NCBI GenBank assembly: GCA_900318865.1
Contig: ONMF01000002.1
Span: 62,001-126,000 of the forward strand
Reading direction: 5' to 3'
DNA: 64,000 nt
From: an uncultured Prevotellaceae bacterium
GTDB taxonomy: Bacteria; Bacteroidota; Bacteroidia; Bacteroidales; Muribaculaceae
The first letter of the stretch is position 1. Each line of letters starts with the position of its first letter. Positions 8,418-16,300 of this stretch are shown piece after piece. The notes beneath the pieces are model-generated. The model saw only the letters and a list, made by a program, of their open reading frames with translations. It did no database searches and was not told where the DNA came from. A program made the translations under genes and the position numbers.

Positions 8418-9248
8418 TCATTTACGGGTAAACAATTCTTTCATTCTCGCAGGTTGCGTGAGCGCAGCGTTGAAAAGCAACTCCATGTCGATGGGAGTCT
8501 CCAGGCCGCTCAGGTTGGGCGAAACGGTGACGGGACCCAGCGGAGTGGACTGCACATAGAGGGCGTCGGGGACCACCTCCGAGCCGAATGTGAGCCGCTG
8601 ACCTATCTCGCGCACGCCGGCATCGAGCAGCACCTGGCTGCGGTCCACAATCACCACATGGTCGAGCAGGGTGTCGATGTCGCGCACCTGATGGGTGCTC
8701 ACCACGATGGTGCGCTCGTCGGTCATGCTTTGGGCGATGGCCTTGCGAAACTGGCTCTTGCTGGGAATGTCAAGCCCGTTGGTGGGCTCATCGAGCAGCA
8801 GCAGACTGGTGCCCGATGCCAGCGCGAAGCAGATGAAGGATTTCTTTCGCTGCCCCATCGACATGGACTTGAGCGGCATCGCGCCGTCCATCTCAAAGAT
8901 GTCGAGATAGGACTTCAGCGCCTCCATGCTGAAACGGGGATAGAACGGAGCGTTCACCGCCACATAGCGGTTGAGTGACATCGAGGGCAACTCAAACTCC
9001 TCGGGAACGACAAACACGTCGGCAAGCGTCGACGGCAACCGGCGACGCACGTCCACGCCATGCATCGTCACTTGGCCGGCATCGGGCGTGAGCAGACCTG
9101 CCATCAGGTAGATGAGTGTGCTCTTGCCGGCACCGTTCTTACCCAGCAAGCCCACTACCTGACCGGCCGACAGCGACAACGAGAAGTCGCTGAACAGCGG
9201 CGCGCCCTTGCGGCTGTAGCCAAATTGGAGATTTTTGATTTCAATCAT
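8418..9248 (-). CDS. ABC transporter ATP-binding protein
   Basis: 276 residues. Walker A is GLLGKNGAGKST (about 33-44), the signature loop is SMGQRKKS rather than LSGGQ (about 130-137), Walker B is LLLLDEP (about 149-155) and the switch His is in VSTHQ. The Q-loop region reads VFVVPEE, without the usual Gln, as in the CcmA/YtrB-type subfamily of ABC-2 exporters. ATG at 9248 gives MIEIKNLQFGYS, the typical start; upstream TTG codons lie inside the operator. First gene of the ATPase-permease-GntR operon. Confidence 0.92.
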   Translation of the reverse strand: MIEIKNLQFGYSRKGAPLFSDFSLSLSAGQVVGLLGKNGAGKSTLIYLMAGLLTPDAGQVTMHGVDVRRRLPSTLADVFVVPEEFELPSMSLNRYVAVNAPFYPRFSMEALKSYLDIFEMDGAMPLKSMSMGQRKKSFICFALASGTSLLLLDEPTNGLDIPSKSQFRKAIAQSMTDERTIVVSTHQVRDIDTLLDHVVIVDRSQVLLDAGVREIGQRLTFGSEVVPDALYVQSTPLGPVTVSPNLSGLETPIDMELLFNAALTQPARMKELFTRK

Positions 9249-9262
9249 GATTTTAGTATTAT

Positions 9263-9286
9263 AGTGTACTACATAACTATTACACT
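9263..9286. promoter_or_regulatory. Putative YtrA-type operator
   Basis: Perfect inverted repeat AGTGTA (9263-9268) - 12 nt - TACACT (9281-9286), just downstream of the -7 box and overlapping the expected start site of the ABC/GntR operon. It resembles the AGTGTA-type inverted repeat I recall being reported for Bacillus subtilis YtrA. The GntR protein encoded by this operon is the obvious candidate ligand. Confidence 0.65.
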
Positions 9287-9287
9287 G

Positions 9288-9319
9288 CAAAAATAGATGG
9301 TTTTTCTCACCTATGCAAA
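9288..9319 (-). promoter_or_regulatory. Promoter of the ABC/GntR operon
   Basis: Minus strand TTTG (9319-9316), 20 nt spacer, then TATTTTTG (9295-9288): a full match to the Bacteroidota -33/-7 arrangement. The operator at 9263-9286 follows directly, which suggests repression by occlusion. Confidence 0.7.
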
Positions 9320-9347
9320 TTTTTTCGTCTTTTTTTTAGAAAAAATT

Positions 9348-9355
9348 TATCTTTG
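9348..9355 (+). promoter_or_regulatory. Relic promoter of the GH35 pseudogene
   Basis: TATCTTTG, a match to TAnnTTTG, 19 bp before the ATG of the deleted beta-galactosidase gene. A T-rich tract precedes it. Confidence 0.45.
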
Positions 9356-9373
9356 CACATCAAAACCCAAATC

Positions 9374-10013
9374 ATGAAATCGATTCGTCTTTTATTCGTC
9401 ATTGCATGGGCGGCCCTGTGCGGCTCGGTTGCGAGCCATGCCGCACACACCTTCGCCGTGGCCGACGGCTCGCTGATGCTCGACGGCAGGCCGTTTACGG
9501 TGCGGGCGGCCGAGTTGCACTATCCGCGCATTCCGCGCCCCTACTGGGAGCACCGCATCAAGATGTGCAAGTCGCTGGGCATGAACACCATCTGCCTCTA
9601 TGTTTTTTGGAACTTGCACGAGCCCAGAGAAGGCCAATTCGACTTCACCGGCCAGAACGACGTGGCACACTTCTGCCGACTGGCCCAGAAGGTATCTGGC
9701 GGTAGAACTGACCTCCGGCGATGGACATTGTGCATCGCTTGCCGAAATCGTGGCCTACGACGCACAGCGCAAAAGCGTGCCTCGCGAAAACTGGGCCGTG
9801 CGCTACGTGGACAGTGAAGACCTCCTGCATGGAAACCACACGGCCGACAAAGCCTTCGACCTGCAGGAATCCACCCACTGGAGCTGCGCACAGGCCGACA
9901 CATCGCCCCAATGGCTCGTCATCGACATGGGCACCCGGCAAGCCATCACCTCGGTGGGCCTTCTGCTGCCTGCCTCGCATGCCGATCACTACCGCCTGTT
10001 TGTCGCCGAATGA
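9374..10013 (+). pseudogene. GH35 beta-galactosidase, internally deleted and frameshifted
   Basis: The first ~107 codons encode a signal peptide (to about residue 24) and the N-terminus of a family 35 glycosidase: LDGRPFTVRAAELHYPRIPRPYWEHR and MGLN-type strand MNTICLYVFWNLHEP...FDFTG. Near 9690 the sequence jumps, in another frame, to a C-terminal galactose-binding (F5/8C-like) domain: EIVAYDAQRKSVPRENWAVRY, WVID-like LVIDMGTRQAITSVGLLLP, ending at TGA 10011-10013. The catalytic core (several hundred residues, including both catalytic glutamates) is missing. The gene is dead, but both ends are well preserved, so the deletion looks recent. Confidence 0.85.
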
Positions 10014-10042
10014 CAAAGAACCGACACAAAAAAAATTCGAGT

Positions 10043-10079
10043 CCGGAAAATGAGTGGAGGCTATCCACTCACTTTCCGG
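10043..10079 (-). terminator. Rho-independent terminator of the deacetylase operon
   Basis: 16-bp inverted repeat with one mismatch: CCGGAAAATGAGTGGA at 10043-10058 and its partner at 10064-10079, with a 5-nt loop. Read on the minus strand, the stem is followed within a few nt by a run of eight T. It lies 33 bp after the stop of the gene at 10113-10967. Confidence 0.75.
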
Positions 10080-10112
10080 GCCCGGTGATGCTTTCACAGT
10101 TCTGAAAACGCC

Positions 10113-10967
10113 TTACTGGGCTGTTTTCTCAGCAGCGATGACATCGTTCAAGGTCTTGAAGTCGTAACCCTTGGCCTTGAGCGTGTCGATAATCTCGCCC
10201 AGATAAGTGTAAACGCGGTCCTCGTCGGTACGGTCGGGATAATTCATGGCATGGATGAGCAAAATCACACCATTCATGCTGTGCTCTTTCTCGTACTGCC
10301 AGATGTTGTCAAGAATTTCCTTGGCCGAGACATAATTCTTGGCACCGGGCGATGTCCAGTCCATTCCCGTGAGAAATCCGCCCGTGGGATTGAGCAGATG
10401 GTAACCCAGATTGCGCATGGCGTCGGCCGTCTCCTTGTTATAGGTCTCATAGGGAGGAATCATCCAGCAGTATTGCTCCTTGGTCAGACCCAGGGCATTG
10501 AGCCGCTCTTCCATCTGGGCAAAATCGGTGGCAATCGAGTCGGCTCCCACCAGCGTCTTCGACGGGTCGGCCTCGTCGCACAGCATCAGGTGATTCATCG
10601 AGTGTGCCGACAGATAATGTCCCTCATCGATGATGCGGCGCAACGGAGCCTGATATTTCTCTTGCAGGAAGCACACGCCCGTGGGGAAGAAAGAACCTTT
10701 CACCCCTTTGGCTTTCAGGGTGTCGAGCACCGGCACCACACCGTCGAAGTTTTCAAACCGTCCGCTGTCGCTGGTGCTGTAATGGGCGGTGAAAACCAGA
10801 TAAACGTTTTTCTCATCGGGGTTGAAATTACGCACCACACCGCAATCGTCGGTTTGGGGGTTGAGGGTCACTACAGGGGTTCCACCCTGCTTGCAGGCTG
10901 TCAGTGCCAGGCACATCAAGGCTGCCATTGTCAAGAAATGCTGAAGTTGTTTCATCATTTTTTTCAT
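10113..10967 (-). CDS. Polysaccharide deacetylase (CE4/NodB-like) lipoprotein
   Basis: 284 residues with a lipobox (LALTAC, Cys about 25), so probably membrane-anchored on the periplasmic side. The NodB-type fold is indicated by the metal motif HSMNH, a PPYE loop (family RxPY), and LLIHAM (motif 5 His). The usual first motif TFDDG is replaced by VFTAHYS, so the catalytic base Asp is not where expected; activity may be altered or use another residue. It starts 23 bp after the TamL stop, with no visible promoter between, so it is probably the last gene of tamB-tamL-deacetylase. A terminator follows. Confidence 0.85.
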   Translation of the reverse strand: MKKMMKQLQHFLTMAALMCLALTACKQGGTPVVTLNPQTDDCGVVRNFNPDEKNVYLVFTAHYSTSDSGRFENFDGVVPVLDTLKAKGVKGSFFPTGVCFLQEKYQAPLRRIIDEGHYLSAHSMNHLMLCDEADPSKTLVGADSIATDFAQMEERLNALGLTKEQYCWMIPPYETYNKETADAMRNLGYHLLNPTGGFLTGMDWTSPGAKNYVSAKEILDNIWQYEKEHSMNGVILLIHAMNYPDRTDEDRVYTYLGEIIDTLKAKGYDFKTLNDVIAAEKTAQ

Positions 10968-10990
10968 TATTTAGAGGTTAATAAAAAGGG

Positions 10991-13303
10991 TCAGAAGGGA
11001 TAACCGATGGCCAGGTGAAACGCCAGGCTGTCCTTGAAACGAAGCAGATTGAAGTAGCCGCTCTTCCCTGTGTCGTAAGGCGCATGAAGACCGATGCCAA
11101 GGTCGGCGCGCACCACCAGCATGTTCATGTCGAAACGTATGCCAAATCCTGTGCCCAGCGCCAATTCCTTGAAGAAATTGCCGATGGTGCCGCCAGGCCG
11201 GTAGTCGTCGGCTTTGAGCAGCCACACGTTGCCGGCGTCGACAAACACCGCGCCCTTGAAATAGCCTATAATAGGGAAACGATACTCCCAGTTGGTCTCA
11301 AACTTGAAGGTACCCGTTTGGTCGTAATAGTCGTAGACCGACCTCACATTAGGGCGATATCGACCGGGGCCGATGGTACGCACCGCAAACCCACGCACCG
11401 AGTTGGCGCCACCGATGTAGAACTGCTCGCGATACGGCACCTCATCCATGTTGCCATAGGCATGAGCCGCACCCACATAGACGCGCCCCACCAGTTTGTT
11501 GCTTTCCGACAAAGAACGCGTCCACACCAGCTGTGTCTCGGCCTTGACAAATTGCGAGAAGGGGGTGCCCAGCATCTTCTTCTGGCCCTTGCTGCCGCAC
11601 ATGGCCCACAGACCTGCAAAAATGTTGCCGGCTTCAATCACGGTAGAGCGCCAGGTGATGTGGTTTCGGCCAAAGTCGTTGTCGTAGGTGAAGCTGTAGC
11701 GCATCTCGGGGATGAACACATTGGCAAAGCTTTGGGCAATGGCCGGGTTTGCCACCATGGCCGAGTCGAAGGCTGTCGTCCGGCTCAGCAGTTTATTATA
11801 AGACAGCTTGAACGGAGTGAACTCATTGAGCGAGTGGCGATTGGAGTGCCATTCCCACGACATGCCAGCACCCATCTGAAGCAACTTGAAGTATTTGGGG
11901 CGGTTCATGATGTCGGCCTTCAGATTGAATCGGGTCCAATTCTGGTACCGGCGGCTGCGGTCCACAAAGCGAGGGGCCAGCAGCCGTGGCAGGGCCAGGC
12001 TGAATTCAGCACCGAATTCATAGGAATTGAAGTCGTTGCTCTTGTATCCGCCACCTTTTCCCGTTTGCCATTCATAAGACGCCATGAGATTGGCGCTGAA
12101 TTTCTCACCGCCGCCAAACACGTTTTTATGAGTCAGTCCCAGCTCTAACCCGGGGCCGATGAAACTGCTGCTCTTGCTGGTGCCTTGCACCTCGAGTTTC
12201 ACCTCCCATGGCTTGTCGAGAATGCAGTTCACATCCAGGTCGAGCAAGCCGTCGCCTGCGGGGGTGATGCTGTCGAGGGTGGTCACATGCATATCGATGT
12301 TGCTGAAAATGCCCAGCCGCGACAGCATGAGCTGCGTGCGGTCCATGCTGTTGACACGGAACGGCCTGCCGGGGCGCCCCTGGATATTGCTTGGCACCAC
12401 GCGGTCACGCACGCGCACTGGCTCCAGTTTCACCAGTGTGCATCGGGGCATCTCAATGGTGTCGGGGGTGCCGGTGCCGGTGCCACTGTTGCCGGCCACA
12501 GTGGCTGTGACTCGGTTGAGCAGATAACGGACCTCGGCCTGATTGGGAATATCCTGGGCTTTGGTCAACCGCAGGTCAATGACGCCTTGCTCGCGCACGC
12601 TGTCGGCCAAATACTGGATATACTCCGGGCGATAATAGTAGTATCCGCGATTGCGCAGCGTGTTGGTGATGTCGACACGCACTGCGTTCAGGGAGTCAAG
12701 ACTGTAGCGGCTGCCGGGACGCAGATAGGTGTTTCGGCGGGCCAGCGAGTCAATCAGCCGGTCCACCTCCGAACTGCGCTCCAGATATTCCACCCTGCCT
12801 ATCCGATAGGGTTCGGCCAGGGTCACATCGTAGGTGATACTGGCTTTTTTCGGATTCGACTTACTGTAATTCAATGTATAGGCAGCACTCGATGTAAAGT
12901 AGCCATTATTGCGCAGCAGGGTATTGATCATGTCGACGCGGGCGTCGGGGTTCACACGGCTGATGAGCACAGGGCGCGCCACCAGGTGCTTATAGAGCCA
13001 TCCTTTCAACCCTTTGGCATCGGGGTCCCAGTGGTTGTACACCCACAAACCCACGGGGAAGGGCGTGCGGTAATAGGGTGAGTACAACGGATTGTTCGGC
13101 TTGACGTTGATGACCTCAAAAATTTGGCTTTTCAGTCCATCGTCCACCCTCATGGTGTCGGGCTTGTGATAGGCCAATTTCTTCACACCGGTATATAGCA
13201 CATCGCGCTCGCCCAGGCGGCTGGTGGTGGAGCAGGAAGCTCCCAGCAGCAGCATGACCGCGGCAATGCACAGGGCTATGTGGCTATGGCTGTGATGTTT
13301 CAT
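10991..13303 (-). CDS. tamL: TamL: BamA/TamA-family outer-membrane assembly lipoprotein
   Basis: About 770 residues. Signal peptide with lipobox LLLGASC, POTRA-like repeats (for example RNNGYFTSSAAYTLNY and RNRGYYYYRPEYIQY), then a C-terminal Omp85 beta-barrel carrying the typical VRGFAVRTIGPG (lid-lock-like VRGF) and ending in aromatic F (AIGYPF). In Bacteroidota TamA is replaced by this lipid-anchored TamL, which works with TamB in outer-membrane protein or lipid transport. Two ATGs are possible: 13315, overlapping the tamB stop by 11 bp, and 13303, 1 nt after it; the second gives a normal signal peptide. The tight spacing implies translational coupling to tamB. Confidence 0.93.
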   Translation of the reverse strand: MKHHSHSHIALCIAAVMLLLGASCSTTSRLGERDVLYTGVKKLAYHKPDTMRVDDGLKSQIFEVINVKPNNPLYSPYYRTPFPVGLWVYNHWDPDAKGLKGWLYKHLVARPVLISRVNPDARVDMINTLLRNNGYFTSSAAYTLNYSKSNPKKASITYDVTLAEPYRIGRVEYLERSSEVDRLIDSLARRNTYLRPGSRYSLDSLNAVRVDITNTLRNRGYYYYRPEYIQYLADSVREQGVIDLRLTKAQDIPNQAEVRYLLNRVTATVAGNSGTGTGTPDTIEMPRCTLVKLEPVRVRDRVVPSNIQGRPGRPFRVNSMDRTQLMLSRLGIFSNIDMHVTTLDSITPAGDGLLDLDVNCILDKPWEVKLEVQGTSKSSSFIGPGLELGLTHKNVFGGGEKFSANLMASYEWQTGKGGGYKSNDFNSYEFGAEFSLALPRLLAPRFVDRSRRYQNWTRFNLKADIMNRPKYFKLLQMGAGMSWEWHSNRHSLNEFTPFKLSYNKLLSRTTAFDSAMVANPAIAQSFANVFIPEMRYSFTYDNDFGRNHITWRSTVIEAGNIFAGLWAMCGSKGQKKMLGTPFSQFVKAETQLVWTRSLSESNKLVGRVYVGAAHAYGNMDEVPYREQFYIGGANSVRGFAVRTIGPGRYRPNVRSVYDYYDQTGTFKFETNWEYRFPIIGYFKGAVFVDAGNVWLLKADDYRPGGTIGNFFKELALGTGFGIRFDMNMLVVRADLGIGLHAPYDTGKSGYFNLLRFKDSLAFHLAIGYPF

Positions 13304-13304
13304 C

Positions 13305-16300
13305 CTATGGGTCATCGGTTTCGTCGTCTTTTCGGTTTATTACAGGTGCTACCGCAGTGCTGTCGGGCTGTTGCTCTTTGGCGGTTGCCATGGCATCCTC
13401 GGCATCTTTCTGAGCCTGACGCAACGCCTTGTTCACGGCTTCTATTGAATCTTGCCTGGCCGCGTCTTGCTGACTGCGACGGTGGAAAAAGTCGGCCAGG
13501 GAGCCCACCTTGTGCTTCATCACAAAACCAATGCCGGTTTCGGTCACTTGCCCCTCAAGGATACTTTCAAAGCCGGTGTGGCGGAACAAACGCAGATAAC
13601 GCGAACCGGCATCGTTGAGCTTGTATTCGAAGGAGATGTCGTTGATCAGATTCTGACCGAAATTCTCCTCGGCAGTGGCATCTGTGCTGTATTCACCACC
13701 CACCACAATCTTGAAGCGGTCGTTGAACAGGGTCTTGGCAAGGCGGTAGGAATAGCTGGTCTGCGTGCCACTGCTGCGTGTGCCCTCGTACTGGTTGATG
13801 CCAAAGGTCAGGTCAATTCCCTTCAGGCTCTTGGCCGCCCAGCTGTTGAGCTGCCCCTGCAAGAACGAGAACAACGCCGAACTGGCGGTGAGATTGCTCA
13901 TGTTGGTACCGGTGCCTGAATAGGTGTTGTACAAAAGCAGGTTGATGGCCGACTGCGAGCGCTGCACATCGCTCATCGACTGCAATTCGTTCTCAACGGT
14001 CATGTCGTTCTCGCTGCTCATGTCGAATCCCAGGTTGATATTGCTCAGCGTGCCACCCACATTGGCCGTGATCAGGAAATCGACCAGTCGAGAACCTTCG
14101 TCGCCCGACACGCTGGTGCGCACACGCTCGGTGCCCGAGAGGTCGAGCTGCGGATTCATCATGTCACCGGTCCACACAATGGTGCCGCCGCTGGCGATGT
14201 CGAAGTTTTTCTGGGATATGAGCGGCGGTGAGTAGCGCACATTGCCGCTTTCTACTGTATATGTGCCGTTGAGACTGCTCTTGCCGGCAAAATCATAGGA
14301 ATACTTCAGTTTGCCGCTGCCGTCAATCACGGCGCGGTCCAGGCCGTCCTCCGACAGGTAGGCGCTGATGTGCGCGCCGGGCTGGATGTCAATGTTGGCC
14401 AGAATAGATGTGGCCAAACTCTGGCCGGCGGCGGTTCGCAGCACAGCACCGGTATCGGTCGAGTCATTGAAGTTGACAAATGTCACCATGTCCTCGTCGA
14501 CCTGTGAGGTGAGTTTCGACACATCGTCCTTGAGCACATAGGTGATGTTTGACCCGCTGAGCAGCGACACGTCGGCACGCACATTCATGGTGTTGTTACG
14601 GCTAATCACCGAAGCGTCAAGGTCGGCAAAAGCCTTGCCGAAGATTTCACTGTAGCGCTTCTGCTCGGAGCCGATAAACTGTACGTTCCTTCCGCGCATG
14701 CGCAGGTCGATGAGCGGCGCGCTCATGTCTTTCAAGTTCACCGAGCCGTTCACCGTCACGGGATTGTCGTTCAACCCGTAGATTTTGTATCCATCCAGGT
14801 CGATGACGTTGTTCTTCACCGGGATGGCAGCTTCCGAGAGGCGCAATTCACTGCCGTAACGAGGCAGACGGATGCTTGCCGAGTCGCCCGTCACCGAACC
14901 GTTGACAATGGGATTGTCCATCGTGCCACTGATGTTCAGCTCGCCATTGGCATAGCCTCGAAGCCTGATGAGGCGGCCGGGGATGAAGGCCGAGGCCTTG
15001 CGCAGCGGGAAACGGTCGAGATTCAGGGTCAGGTTCAGCGGACTCTCCGAGGTGCTGTCGTTAAGAGCACCGTAGGCCACCGCCACGCGCGAACCGTCCA
15101 TCAGCAGGTCGGCATTGACACGCGTGCTCACCGTGGCCGGGTCGATGGTGTAGTTGGCTAAAAGTTTCAGGTCGCCCTCGCGATAGCCATCGTACACAAA
15201 GTTCTTGACCTCGGCCTCGCCCTTACCCTCCATATTTTTGCCATCGAACGACAAATCAAAATCGGCATTCATCGTCCCGCTCATCGACTTGAGCGACGGC
15301 ACAATGTTGGTCCACTCCTCAATGCGCAGGTTGGCCACATCCACATAGATGTCCTCGCGGGTGGCACCGGCCGGGCGGTCGGTGCGCAGCGCCACCTTGC
15401 TTTCACCGCTTGCGAGCGACAGGTCGGCGTCGAGCATGCGGTTGTTATAGTTGTAATTGATGAAGTTGCCGTCGTTCACACTCCACTTGCGATAGCCCAC
15501 AATGGGCTCCGACGGGAACAGGCGCACGTTCACGGCGGTGTCGGTGAGTGTGGCGTTGGCGCCCAGGCGATAGCCCATCTCTTTGTCAATGTTTTGCTGG
15601 GTGAGCAGGAAGTCGAGCACTGACCCCTTCACGCCACCTTTGACGGTGACCTGCGCCCAGTCGTCGAGCGTGCCGCGACGATTGCCCATGTGTCCCTCGA
15701 ATGCCAGATACTTGTTCCACTCACTGGCTTTCAGCGTCAGGGTGTCGATATTGGTTTGCCCCACGCTGATGGAGTGTGCCCAGCCATCGATGTAGATGTT
15801 GCTGTCGTTGCGCATGTCGAGCTGCAGCTCGCGGAAGTCCACCTCGTAACGCTCCAGATAACGCTGCACCAGTCCGTCACGGCCCATCTGTGCGTGTAGC
15901 GCGAAGGGCGGGAGCGCTTGCTTCAGGGTGTCGATGTTAATCGACCGGGAGGCGTACTGCGACTGGGCTATGGCACCGGCCTCCTTGAAACGGCGGGCCA
16001 GGGCGTCAACACCCAGCGGAGCGTCAAAGCGCAAGTGGTTATCTTCATTGTCAAGGGTGAAATGGGTGGTGTCGGCATTGGCAGTGAACACGGCACGGGC
16101 CTCGTCGGCCACAAAACGCGAATCATCCATGCGCCAGTCGATATCGGTGAGACTCAGGTCCACATCGTAGTCTTGGGTGCGGGTGTTGATGGAGCCCGAA
16201 GCGGCAAATCGCCCGCTACCGGCACACGCGCCTTTATACATGCCCAGTGCCTGCAGGTCTAAATCCTTGATGCGCCCCTGGGCATCGAAGGTGTAACGGC

